Position numbers and translations under genes: made by a program. The notes beneath the pieces are model-generated. The model did not search any database, was not told the origin of the DNA, and saw only the letters and a list, made by a program, of their open reading frames with translations. From positions 709,201 to 773,200 of the forward strand of contig OZ026605.1 in assembly GCA_964020085.1 (NCBI GenBank): a stretch of 64,000 nt of DNA. The letters run 5' to 3'. This stretch comes from Micromussa lordhowensis. Lineage: Eukaryota; Cnidaria; Anthozoa; Scleractinia; Lobophylliidae. Shown in pieces: positions 44,276 to 56,085 of the stretch (its first letter is position 1; every line of letters begins with the position of its first letter).

Positions 44276-47200
44276 TTATATTTCATAAGAAGCTGGTGAA
44301 TCGTGCAAATATAGTATGCCATTCCTTCTCGTGTCGGTGGTAGGAAGATTTTCTTCAGTGTTCCGTTTCCTCAAAATGTCAGTGCCACAGGTATCAAACA
44401 GTTCACTCAGTGTATCGTGCCCGTGTTTTTTATCAAGGGGTTCTTCTTCCATTTCACATGAAATTTCTACAGATTCCTCAGATCCGGAGCTTTGATTTTC
44501 CTCGTCGTCGAGGCGCACGGAAAACTCGATGGCTTTTGTTGCTTCCATTTCAAAAAAGGCATAGTTTAACTCCTCCTCGTAGAATACTTCTCTCCGGTAG
44601 GAGTGGAAAGGCGATGTTTTGAATCCTTCGGTGGAGAAGTTCCCCTTTGTCATGTTGATGCTTTGGTTGTTTGGTTTCGATGCCTTCATTTGACGTCTCT
44701 TTTCCTTGATCACGAGTATGAGGGCATCGACAATGTCAGGAACGCGAAGATAGTACGTAAAGAGAACCACGATGATGACAAATATGATGACCAGAAACGG
44801 TGTCAGGTGCCAAGGAAACCGAAATGCCGGTGGCGTGACGGAATCATCCGTTGAATGAGTTGGGGCTAGACGAAGAATGGGAACTCATTTAAACAGATGA
44901 CGTATCGTCTTTCGTAATTTCTAGCTGAAATTGTCGTTTCATTATCTATCGATACCCCTACCCCTTCAGCTCATGATCCGCTAATTTCTACGAATGATAA
45001 CGTTTTAAAATATCTCTTTACAATCCAGACCATATTCGTATTCGCGGTATAGGACTGGAACTAGCTTGCAACTTTGGCTTATGGTGGGAGTCTTTTCAAA
45101 TGTAAATTCCATAAATCTCTTTGACGATTTTCCTTCGCCTGAGCATCCATTGCAAGATAGTTCCGGCCCAATACCGAGAATCGAATATGGTCTATTTCAT
45201 TACCTTGTCAACGGGTCATGTGATCCCAGATTAAAGACAAACTTCAACTTGAAGACATGGCCGTGGCACTAGTTTCACGAATCCCACTTAAGATGTTCCC
45301 TATGTATTCCGTAACTACAATCAACTCTCGCCGTGCGGACACCCTGCCATTACGGACACCCGGTTATTAGGACAACCTACATCCCTGTGGGGGTCTCTCC
45401 TTTAAAAATGACGGGGTTGCTCGTCGGAAATTTTGAAAATAACTCCTTGGAAGTACCAAGATGTTTTGTGGGCGTGCCTTTTTTCCACCCCTAAGAGGTA
45501 CTGATTCTATAGCAACACATTAACTGACACTTACTTTATTTGGCTCAATATTTTAAAAGGTACCTCGAAAGCTCCTGCTGTGGGAGCGTTTGAGGCTGGA
45601 CACACTAGGAGGTACCAAAACCGCTTTTCTTATCCCCTAAAAAGTACGACAAGTACCCCCGTCCTTTGTATGTACATCCCCGACCAAAACTACAAACAAA
45701 GGATTGGAAACAACTCCCGCTTTTAAAGAATTGAGGAAACATAATGTGGTCCCATACTGTTTTTTTATTCCGCCCTCGTTACAACGGACAATGTGTCGTA
45801 TTGAATGATAATCATTCTGCAGCTTCGGAATGTTAATTAGTTTGGACACTATTCTGAGCGAGATTATATGTTTGTGTAAAAGTAGATGTGTACTACAAAT
45901 CAAAAGAAAGTGGAGATCTTTGAAGAGTATAGCAGCGTACGTTATATGTAACACTTCAAAACCAAAAGATGGGTCATTTCCATCACACCTTCGCTTTTAT
46001 AGACACCCTCGCAAATGAAATGACCCGAGGGTGTCCGCTATAACGAGAGCTGACTGTATTGCTCCAATGCCAATTGCTAAAAACAAATTATACCGGCTCA
46101 GGGTTGCATCTTTACGTGGGACAACCTCATGAATTAAATTATACGTAGACCGCAAGCAGTTCCGACCCTTTGACATTTTCTTACCTGTATGCGATGGTGA
46201 TATAGTAGGAGATAAACTTGAAAATGATGGTTGAACTTGAAAAGATGATGCTTGAAAATTGCTTGCCTTTTCCGACTGTTCGACAGCAATGAAACTACCC
46301 TGTACCCTGGACACACCATAGTCTGTGGTTCCCTTAACTGTTCTGAGAGAATCCGTTTGTGGAGACTTTGATAATGGTAAGCTGCAAGTACTTTGTTCAC
46401 GTGTTTGATCTATGTATGCTTTGTATGTTCCCTTCACTGCTCCAAGGGAATCCATTTGCAGAGTCGATAATGGGTCGACAGTATTTTGTCCATGTCTATT
46501 GTCTATGGATATTCCTTTCACTGTTCCAAGGAAATCCATTGGCAGAGTCGATAATGGGTCGACAGTATTTTGTCCATGTCTATTGTCTATGGATGTAACG
46601 TAAGTTCCCTTTTTTACTGTTCCAAGAGAATCCATTTGCAGAGTCGTTCCCTTCATTGTTCCGAGGGAATCCGTTTGAGAGAATTCGCGAGTACTTCGTC
46701 CTCGAGTTGTAGCGGTATACGTAGTTGCCTTTGTAGTTGTCATCAGGGAATATGTTACAGTCTTGGATAAGTCGTGAGAACTTTGTCTATAAATAGATGT
46801 GACATGTTGCTGCTGTGATTCAGTAGAACTGTCAATAGTCATTTGAGTTGAAAGTCTTCTGTAGGATGCTGGAGAAGAATATATTTTATTGGACGGGCTG
46901 ACGTTCATGATGTGCCTCCCACGTAAAGTGCTTCCTAGCGTGGAAGTTGTTGAATGATCTAGAACAAAAAGGATGATACATGTTCAGTCGTCTTTGTTTA
47001 AGATCAAGCGATTCCTGTCTGTCAGTCAGTCTCTGTATGTTTGTATGTCTGTCTGCCTGTCAGTCAGTCAGCCAGCCAGTCAGTCTCTGTCTGTTTCTCT
47101 GTCTGTCTGTCGACCTGTCAGGCAGCCAGTCAGTCTCTGTCGTTTTGTTTGTTTGTCTGTCTGCCTTTTTTGTTTGTTTGTTTGTCAGTCAGTATCTGCC

Positions 47201-50200
47201 TTTCTGTCTGTCTGTCTCTCTGTCAGTCAAGCAGTCAGTCTTTGTCTGTCAGTCTGCTTGCCTGCTTTGGCCGACATGGCAGGACCAAAATATGTATAAA
47301 AGTAGTCTAATATCCCATTTTTACACTTTCCATATGTTACCTGAAGTCCTCGATAACGATGAGGACTTATTGCTGATCAAGGTTGTCTTTTCGCTAAAAC
47401 CTACAGTGGCTGTTCTGGACCGATTCCAAATTGAAACACTTTGGGAAGCAAGCGTGTTTGTAAACCTGTGATCTACAGATGTACTGGAGTAGGCGTTTGA
47501 GCTGCTACTCTTTGAATTGGAATGGATATGGTAATTCCACGAGTTCGATGATGACGGTTCACTTTGATGGCTGTTCGATATCGATGCTGTTGATGTTGAA
47601 TAAGTAGAATTCATTGCGTGTGATATGATGCCTGTTAGACTGGAGTGGGGAGTGACGATGCTGGCAAAGCTATGTAAGGTAACGTATCGCGTGTTTTGCT
47701 TGGTTTGTTGGTGAAGACTGTTGATGGTTAATGGACCGATTCGTGTGTCTGTGACCAACAAATCCTCGTAGGATACGTTGCTGAGGCTTGACTTTTTACT
47801 TGTGAAACTCCGGGAAATACTCAACGATGCTAGCTTTGTCCGAAAGGGTGGCATGTCTCCAGTCACTGATAGCAGCGATTGTAGGGAAGCACTCGCGTCT
47901 ATGGACAATCCAAAATTAACTTGGAAGCTGTTTACGTTCACAGCAGGAACTGTGTGAGACGTTTCTGCATATCTGTAGAGCTGAACAGCAGTTGAGGAAA
48001 TCACATAACTTGAATAGCCATTCGTGAGACTTGATGTACTTGCAAGGCTGTGTCTTGCTTGTCCAGATGCATGAAAGGTTTCTTCCATTACGACGCTATT
48101 CAGTGACATAGATTCGTGTAAAGCGGATTTAGATTGTGTTGGGAAAAGGGACAGAGATGGACCCCTCATCAAGGTTGGTATATTCCTCTCAGCTAAAGTC
48201 GAGTCAGTTGCACTGTTTGTATAGTAAGTACGTGAAATGGTTCTGTCAAAGAGAGAGGAACTATTTAATATCTGAAATACTTCCAGGGAGGAAGAACTTG
48301 TTGCCCCACGTCCAACAGTACTCTCGATTATTTCTCGCAGTGTCCTTAATGCTGTAGATGGTGTGCCGTGGAATTGGCTTGAAGACAGTGAGACGCTGAG
48401 TTTGCTTGGAGATGGAGTGACGAGAAGTTGACTTGAAGATAGTGTAAGGCGGTATTGACTTGAAGGGAGTGTGACGCGGGGCTGGCTGGAAGATGGTGTT
48501 ACACTACCGAGACTTGAGTGTACGGTAGAATGAGTTTGACTTGAAGACAGTGCAACAAGGAACTGACTTGAAGATCGTGTACTACTGGCCGGACTCGACG
48601 ACAGTGTGACACCGAGATGACTTGACGATATAGTGCCACTGGACATAGTAGATGGTATGGTAGTGCTTGACATCGGTGAAGCACTGGAAGAGGTGGATCC
48701 CGTCCACAAACCTACCAATGAAAAAGGACAAAAATGTCACTAATTATTGTAAGGAAGTCGTAGTGCATAATTCACTTATTAATTCGCACAAGGAAAACAA
48801 TTTGTAACTGATGTAGTAGACGTCTTGATTATGGGACAATTCTAGAATGTCGGACCACTGAATCCATTCCCATATGAAGGCCACGTTTTGTAAATGCACA
48901 GGACACTAATATTTCAGTTTTAAGATACAGTCATTAAATACTTACTGCCGTTGGATCCCAAACAGCTCCGCCTCTCGGTGTCTAGCATGTCACCACAAAA
49001 CAGTTCCAATCCACTCGCAGGCAAAGGATTTACGCAAGTCCTGGATCTAGCCTGGTTTCCTGAGCGACACGCTTGGGTCCAACTCCCCCACTGTGTCCAA
49101 TATCCTCTGACTAACGACAAACGAAGCGAGCATGAGGCACTGTTCTCCCCGTCAGAAAACTCTTTTGTCTCGTAGACTGTTCTGCGCCAAGTCACGAGCT
49201 GTTGGAGTACTGATGGGTGCTTTGGCGTGCACTTCGTTCGTCAGGTGTCTTTCAGTCAAGTCCAGTCAAGACATCATAGTGTCTTGTTTAAGTTAGAAAG
49301 TTTGTCTAAGTGATGATAGAGGTAGTATATACAGGGTCAATGGATCAGCGCCGCTGGCAAATTACCAGTGCAAAAGGCTTTAATCGGCTCCAGCTTATCA
49401 TTCTTCACAAAGCAAGACACCATATAAAAGCAACTTTAATATGAAGGCGTATTGTTATCTCTTTAAATGCTAACTAGGTACGAAACAACATTGACGTTTC
49501 ATACTTTACACTCGGAATAGATAGCAAAACCGATAATTTACGCCTTTAGGCGAGACGAAGAACATCTCTGCCCCTTTGACAAGGGAGTGTTCTCCCCAGT
49601 ATGACAATCCCCTCCCGGGTACGACAGTCCCCTACCGGGCATGAAAGCCTCCTCCCGGGTATGACAGAAGTCCCCTCCTGGGTATGAAAGTCCCCTCCCG
49701 GGGGTGAAAGTCCCTTCCCGGGTATGACAGTCCCCTCCCAGGTATGACAGTCCCCTCCTGAGTATGAAAGTCCCCTCCCGGGTGTGAAAGTCCCCTCCTG
49801 GGTGTGAAAGTCCCCTCCCAGGTGTGAAAGTCCCCTCCCGGGTGTGAAAGTCCCCTCCCGGGTATAAAAGTTCCCTCTCTGGTATGACGGTACGTGGATA
49901 TAATAAACTCAACATTATATCATCAGTTATTTCCACAATGAACCCGTAGACCCACAAACTAACCTTTCAAGACGTTGTATGTACAATGGAATCCGCGAAA
50001 TTCTTTATCCGGATCCGACTCAAAACGTATGCTCATGTTACCTTCTCGTTCAAATGTCAGAGAATAATTTAAAACACCGCAATATCTTCCCAACACCGGG
50101 GATTCAGGTAAAGGCCCCGCCAGTATCTCCATGAAGTCAAAAGTGCAATCTTTCTCGTATTCCACGGCGATTTCGTCACATTCAAGCGTGATTAGCATGG

Positions 50201-53200
50201 CGGGGTGGAGTTGTATCGTCCACAGACAGTCCATATAGTTTGGGTAGTCGTTTGGATAATTGGGCGGGGTTATAATTCCACTGGTTTGATTGGTATGAAC
50301 TTGACAGTCTCCTGAAAGGAGAAAACAATATGCGGAGAAATACTTAGTTTAAAGATACGGTTCTCAATCTTATTACACTCTTTTTCTTTTGTAAAAGTTA
50401 TATTTTAAAAGAATATCGAGGCTGAAAAATTTGCCAAATTGTAAGAATATTTTAAGAATAAACCTGAGGCTGAGATTTTGAAAAGATTTTAATTTTGTGT
50501 TGAAAATTTGTAAAATAAACCGTATAAAATTATTACTTTCTCTGAACGGCAAGACTAGCCAAAACAACTAGCCGTATGTTTGATGTTAATAAAATCTCCA
50601 AAATCATTTTAAGACTCCTTCTATCGGCTTCAGGCAAAAGACAACGTGATTTAGTAGTTCGGAATGAGTTTTTTGACTCACCAATGTGCTGCAGTTGAAA
50701 GCCTTGCTGGGCCTCATCGATGACGCCATCAGAAACAAAGTGCAATAAAACGTGAGTCCCGGATGAAGTGAGCTCCGTATATCCTACGTCCCCACAATAC
50801 CTTGCGATCAGCGGAGACGCCAAGCTGTCTCCATCTTTGATTTCCAGGTAGTCTGTGTCACATGTTGTCTGTTGTGGGAGAATTTACACACGCAATGAAT
50901 ACAAGATCCCTCAAATGTTTCGCGCTTACATTTAGCCTGACTGGACTGAGTCAACTCACACAAGCATCAGTTTCCCAAACTAGAGTTTTCAGCAGGTTGA
51001 AAGCAAGCAAGCGCGAGTTTTCATGTTTTCGTGTTTTCGAGTTTTAAAAAGGACGGGGCTACTCGTCGGAAATTTTGAAAAGAACCCCTAAGAGGTACCA
51101 AGATCCTGTTCTGTGGGCGTGGCTTGAACTCCCCCCCCCCCCCTAAGAGGTCAGGTACCAATTCTAAAACTACACATCAACTGACACTTTCATTATTTTT
51201 AATGGCGATAAATCAGTTGATTGTCAAATATCTTGTGTCATAGTTATAGTTCGGTTCACTATTCTAAAAGGTACCATGAAAGCTCAGCTGCTGTTACCCT
51301 TTTGAGGCTGAACACCCTAAGAGGCACCAAGATCGCTTTTTTAACCCTTAAAAGGTACGACGAGCACTCCTGCCAGCGGTTAAATGCAGCACGCAGTCGA
51401 GATGAAGTGCATGTAGACGAAGTTAGAAAAAGACAACAATGAACATACAAATTATACATGGCAGTCGTCTTCTACGTAAACGCGCTTTCTAAATGCGAAA
51501 GGCGTGGAAGAATATTAGGTGTCTAACTTATCCACAGAACGTATCAGCAGATAATTTCAGGAGACTTGTAGCTCCCGAGGCTTGCATTTGTCCTTTATGT
51601 CAATCCTGAGGTTTGTCTGCGGTCCTTACATGCAGAGTGAAAATGGTTATCTTCACTCTATTGCCAGGAGACACAGATGTGATCCATGTAAGACTGGAGT
51701 TTGCCGGATAGGTCGCGGGGTAGCCGGGAGAGGAAAGGAAGCCACTCCATTCTGTTATTTGTACTGGATCTGTGGCTGAAATGCAATAAAGCAAACGTTG
51801 AACAAACGAACAATTACATCTTTCTCCGTACCTCTTTCAGGGCACTTCCCCTTCCTCCCCCCTTATCCCGTTAGAAACTTACTCCCTTTACTCCAGATTA
51901 GAAAGGTCTGTGACTCTTAAACTTTTAGCGAAAATCCAAGTCATGAAAAACAAACCAGTGATTACCAGAACGCAAGGAACTACGCACATCAAGGTGCCGA
52001 CAACTTGTGAAACTGCACTGCCAAATTTATTCCATCGGGCAATTAGGCTGTGTTCACACTTGGTGCTTAAGCACGGGTGCCTTGCCACTGGCCCAAAATA
52101 GTGTTGTGTTCAGACACTGGGTACTCCAAGTAGTATTTAGTACTCGAGTACAAGGTCTCGCTTGTACCCGGGGACGGGAACTGGGCCCAAATCCTGGTGT
52201 GAGTGCTTAGGTAAAGATATGTTCACATCAGTACCCAGCGAGAATCGTACTCTGGCACCGTGTGCCCTTTTTAGTATGAAACCAGTTAAAAAGAGTACAC
52301 TCCTTACCAGATAAAGACTTGAACACGAGAATGCTTGCAAACCAAACGATAAGAATACAACCCTGGAAATAAATGAGAAATCATCTTTTATTTGCATGGA
52401 TAATCACTGTAACAATCAACTTTAATCATGCAAGACCTCTCTGAGAGTGATGACTTAAAAAAATACTCTGAAATGAAAAGCATAGAAACGTTTGGTCGGT
52501 CCTCAAGACTGCGGGGAAAACTAAAAAAGAAAATTGCCCTTTCTTTACCCATAAATACATAAGAACTAATCGATAACTGATCACCTGAAAAGCGACTGTC
52601 ACAGTCATTAACATATTATAATTTAAAGAAACGCTTAATTTATGTGTAAGAATCTACGTTTATTTGTTCCAAGTACGCGTGTATTGTTTGTGGAAGCGTT
52701 ATTACTATTATTGCGATGTAAAGGGACATAAAATATGCTAAAATGTCCACATAAACCCTCTGACTTTAGGATACTTTGGTCCATGATATACACCAAACCT
52801 TGAAAAATGAGTCGAACTATTACACATCAGAAGTACAATTAACAACTTCTATACACGGAATCTTCAAGAGTTTAGAAATTGACCTCAGTTAATATGATTT
52901 ACTCTATAAGCTTGATACCAAATCGATTTCCTTTCATTTGTAGATTCAGTGAAAAACGACTCGAACTTTATACAGTATATGTAGTTTCTTGTTTTCGTCT
53001 TATGTTTCTGTTGTTAGGGTTACAGTTCACCGAAAAAAAACAACAAAAAAATTATAAAAAGTAATAAAGATTCGTTGTAGTTTCTTATAAGGAGACCTAC
53101 ACGGGCATAGACGAAGCTTTGCAACTTTTTTTTTAAACACTGGGTATACTTTCCAAGGTCAGAGAAACAAATATACTCAACGCGATAAAACGTCGCACAA

Positions 53201-53319
53201 ATATTTTGCTTCTACAGAAAACCGCTACTTCATTTGCTTGGCGGGAGAAGTCTAATTACTCTAACATTTAATCTGAACGCATCCCTTACCTTCACCTTTC
53301 CCACAAGTGTGTGTTTCAT
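44276..53319 (-). CDS. CUB-CUB-TSP1 mucin-like type I membrane protein
   Basis: Nine exons, in transcript order: 53319-53290, 52362-52308, 51775-51630, 50868-50682, 50311-49964, 49110-48946, 48711-47341, 46958-46185, 44865-44276 (1221 residues, phase kept at all joins). Signal peptide about 1-28 (CILIVWFASILVF). CUB1 about 29-139 (FLSSPGYPATYP, CDTDYLEIKDG) has only the second cysteine pair. CUB2 about 140-255 has all four cysteines. TSP1 about 256-310 (YWTQWGSWTQAC). A Ser/Thr-rich stalk of about 700 residues contains repeats (SSSQ units; then MDSLGTVKG units). Membrane helix about 1043-1062 (FLVIIFVIIVVLF), acidic tail of about 160. Probably a glycosylated cell-surface adhesion or matrix-binding protein; ligand unknown. 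Exact orthologue not recognised. The 10-codon first exon is the least certain. Confidence 0.85.
45318..46056. mobile_element. Tc1/mariner-like (pogo/Tigger-type) non-autonomous element
   Basis: Left end CAATCAACTCTCGCCGTGCGG and right end CCGCTATAACGAGAGCTGACTG are inverted repeats, continuing with GGACACCC / GGGTGTCC, and TA flanks both ends. A copy of the GGACGGG MITE (45405-45667) is nested inside. No transposase frame. Lies in the last intron of the CUB-TSP1 gene. Confidence 0.65.
45405..45667. mobile_element. GGACGGG MITE, copy 2 (nested)
   Basis: Same order of phrases as 247-456 (GACGGGG, GTCGGAAATTTTGAAAA, GAGGCTGGA, AAAGTACGAC, CCCCGTCCTTT), inserted in the Tc1/mariner-like element. 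Confidence 0.7.
46990..47265. repeat. CTGT/CAGT microsatellite
   Basis: Long imperfect tetranucleotide tract (GTCTGTCTGTC, CAGTCAGTCAG) in the intron between the two stalk exons of the CUB-TSP1 gene. Open frames over it on the + strand are artefacts of the repeat. Confidence 0.9.
49593..49890. repeat. 20-bp minisatellite
   Basis: About 14 tandem copies of a 20-bp unit, CGGGTATGAAAGTCCCCTCC, with variation mainly at two or three positions. It lies in the intron between the TSP1 and CUB2 exons. The 139-codon minus-strand frame through it is due to the repeat. Confidence 0.9.
51047..51373. mobile_element. GGACGGG MITE, copy 3
   Basis: AAAGGACGGGGCTACTCGTCGG start, GAGGCTGAACACCC interior, AAAGGTACGACGAGCAC near the end. 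It is the longest copy of the family here and includes a C-run. In the CUB-TSP1 intron between exons 3 and 4. Confidence 0.7.
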
Positions 53320-53959
53320 TCCTCGGATGATTCAATTTCAAGCCCAAGCCATGTTCTGAAAGCTGCTTTGTATCGGGTGCAAAATAATTCTATATAATCT
53401 TGCTTAGAAAAACAGTTTTCGCCTTGATGTGCCGACATCCTATAAATGCTTAATTTGCGGTCGGAAAGCGATCGTTTGCAGTTGCAAACGCAGGATTTGT
53501 GATTTGTTTTTCTGCCCGAATTAGTCTAAACTCTGATTAATCTGCGGATCATTTCAGTTTTGGGTTTACTGCGTGTATATACGCCGGGAAAAATTGACAG
53601 AAGGCAAAACATATAATAAAAAGTAAAAAAGTGAAAATTAAGGAGAATTTCTCCTCAATCTCATGCCAGGAAGACTCTCTATACGGACGTTACTAAAACG
53701 GGGAACGGGGAATGGGGAACGGGGAATGGGGAATGGGGAATGGGAAATGGGAAATGGGAAATGGGAAATTGAAAATGGGAAATTGAATTTTTTTTACAAA
53801 AACGGGGAATGGGGAATGGGAAATTGAGAGGGGAAATTGAAAATGGGAAATCGAATATGGTTTTACTAAAAAGGGAAAATGGTAAATAGGAATTTCAAAT
53901 TGGTGAGATTCTTGTTAAAGCGGAATTAAATTTTTTCAGCGGCTATTATCACTTTTTTT

Positions 53960-54163
53960 GTGAGACCCGAATCTGACTGGTATTTCGACAAGCAGTATAA
54001 GGCATGGCGTTTAGGACGGAAATCAAATCGATATTATCATATGTCCCTGCAGTGTGTGCAGAGAAACAACCCACAATTTTCAGCTACTCAGTTAATTGTT
54101 CCAGCTAACACATCAGCAGCTGTGAAGGCAGTTTTATTTGAAAGATTTGGGATGTATCTTTAG
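53960..54163 (+). other. Short open frame inside the foldback element
   Basis: 67 codons without a proper ATG start (first codon GTG), beginning right at the inner edge of the left arm and ending FERFGMYL. The arm ends in TTTTTTCAG, a possible splice acceptor for this frame. The composition looks protein-like (WYFDKQYKAWRLGRKSNRYY), so it may be a last exon of a captured or element gene. No family recognised. Confidence 0.3.
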
Positions 54164-54776
54164 ACCTAAAAAAATATAAAATTGCCATTTGTTCAAAGTT
54201 AGGGTCGTAATATGACAATAATGAATGGTGATGACATCTCTAAACCATGTGACTTCTTTTTTCTGAACGTTAAAGCCGGAAAATGTTCTTGATTCCTCAA
54301 TTACTGAGGTAAATCTAATTGTCTTTTCCGTATTAGAGGTTGTTAGAGTTGTAATCACCTGTGGTGAAGTTGAGTTCAAGATAGCTTAATTAAGGTTTTA
54401 CTACTCCAGGAAGATGATAGTATCTCTAATAAATGCTAATATGTCATTCTCTTTGTTCTGAAAAAGCCTGTAAATTTTCTTGAGTCCTCAATTACCGAGA
54501 CAAATATTTAATTCTCTTTTCCGAAACAGAGTTTATTAGTGTTGATATCACCTGTAGTGAATTTGAGTTAAAATAGCTTAATCAAGGTTTTGCTAATCCA
54601 GGGAAAAAAAACATGTAAAACCAACGTTATTTGTTTGGTAGATATAAACTAGTCATAGCAAGAACTTTAACGTTTCTTAAGCTTAATTAAAAAGTTATTT
54701 CATGTTCATTTGTAACTTAATAAAATTACAGTTTAAAAGAAGTTGTACATTCTAATGGGTAACCACTGTCCTTGTT

Positions 54777-54974
54777 TCATTCCGAAAACTGGCCGCCCTT
54801 TCTGAGAGCTAGTGGGCAGTAGGGTAGCGCAACTGAAAAAAGCCTATTATTACCGGCGCTCGTTTCCTCCGGCAGACGCGCCACGAAGGTAATGAATTTG
54901 ACAGGTTTCCCTCGGTAACTTGCATAATTATTCTCCGCGCGTAATGCCACAAATACCCTGTCATGAATTTCCAT
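54777..54974 (-). other. Second short open frame inside the foldback element
   Basis: 65 codons from an ATG (MEIHDRVFVALRAENNY) with a TATTTAAG box about 15-20 bases upstream on the same strand. It faces the other short frame. No family recognised; could be the 5' part of an element gene or chance. Confidence 0.25.
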
Positions 54975-55500
54975 GGGTTTTCCATATTTAAGCGCTTCTC
55001 TTCATCGTTGCCTTTGTTGGCGCTTATACTCGCAATATTTTAATCTTGTCCCCAATTTTTGGTGCTGGCCAAAGGAAGCTCGACCGCTGGAAGCGAGATT
55101 TAATATATCTTCTAGTTAATTGCTCAGGTACTGAAATAACGAAAAAGGAAGGTCACCCTCCCGTTTGCTGCTTATTGTGGGTAAATCTCCTTTATTTTCG
55201 TGCACAACGTTTCCAAAAAAAGTGATAATAGCCGCTGAAAAAATTTAATTCCTCTTTAACAAGAATCTCACCAATTTGAAATTCCTATTTCCCATTTCCC
55301 TTTTTAGTAAAAGCATATTCGATTTCCCATTTTCAATTTCCCCTCTCAATTTCCCATTCCCCATTCCCCGTTTTAGTAAAAAAAAAATTCAATTTCCCAT
55401 TTTCAATTTCCCATTCCCCATTCCCCATTCCCCATTCCCCATTCCCCATTCCCCATTCCCCATTCCCCATTCCCCGTTTTAGTAACGTCCCTCTCTATAC

Positions 55501-56085
55501 GGCATCGGCAGAATATTGGTTGTACCATTAAGGGGTGGAAAATTGTGTTTTGAAAAGGGTTCATTTAAAACTTTCAGGGTTTGCTACACATTATGGTACC
55601 CCTTAGGGCACATTTTCAAAGTCAGCCTTAAATAAACAGAAGACCTTGTCGACGACAGTCTCTACCTAATAAGACTCAGATCCCAAACGACGTATTTCTA
55701 CAGGTATATAAAGGTGGTTTATACTCGTTCGCCTTTGTTATATACCCGATGTCCCTTAAAAAAATAAGACGGACGTTTTGTGTGTCTTTCAGAAACAACT
55801 TTTAAAATAACCAACAATTTCTACTTCACGTGAAATAGGTACTACATAATTAGATATAATTCTTGTCGGGTATTGTTTAAAAAAAAAAAGAAATCACTTT
55901 GCTTATCTTAATAAGTATGAAAAAAACCTCCCTAATTAACCAGAGCGCAACGTGATTAATATTAAACTAGACGCTCTAAGAGCGTTTACTCGGGCCTCGC
56001 TACGAATATGCGTATTGGACGCTAAATATAAAAACAAATATCAGTATATCCATTAGTGGCTTCGTCTGGTACCCTCCTAATCCAG
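55501..56085. other. Intergenic, nothing recognised
   Basis: AT-rich, no open frame with support and no clear repeat structure. Confidence 0.5.

Larger units (their letters stand above)
53685..55490. mobile_element. Foldback element with minisatellite-bearing inverted arms
   Basis: 1806 bp. The terminal inverted repeats are about 275 bp (53685-53959 and 55215-55490), starting GGACGTTACTAAAACGGGG. Each arm contains tandem GGGGAAT / GGGAAAT units, with different copy numbers in the two arms. A 10-bp direct repeat CTCTCTATAC flanks it (53675-53684 and 55491-55500), fitting a Mutator-like or Foldback-type target duplication of 9-11 bp. The 1.25-kb interior has two short frames (53960-54163 +, 54777-54974 -) but no transposase that I recognise, and a diverged internal duplication (about 54245-54412 and 54445-54605). 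It sits about 360 bases upstream of the CUB-TSP1 start codon. Confidence 0.85.

Noticed and set aside
46973..47471. Overlapping + strand open frames rich in SLSVCLSVC
   Set aside because: They run through a CTGT/CAGT microsatellite and antisense to a real stalk exon; not genes.
49593..49890. CRISPR array
   Set aside because: Units are contiguous without unique spacers, the genome is eukaryotic and no cas genes occur.
49538..49957. 139-codon minus-strand open frame rich in PGGDFHTRE units
   Set aside because: It is a by-product of the 20-bp minisatellite, which is intronic and has no splice or start support.
55276..55482. Open frame of repeated FPIPHSP units
   Set aside because: Translation of the GGGGAAT-type minisatellite in the right foldback arm.
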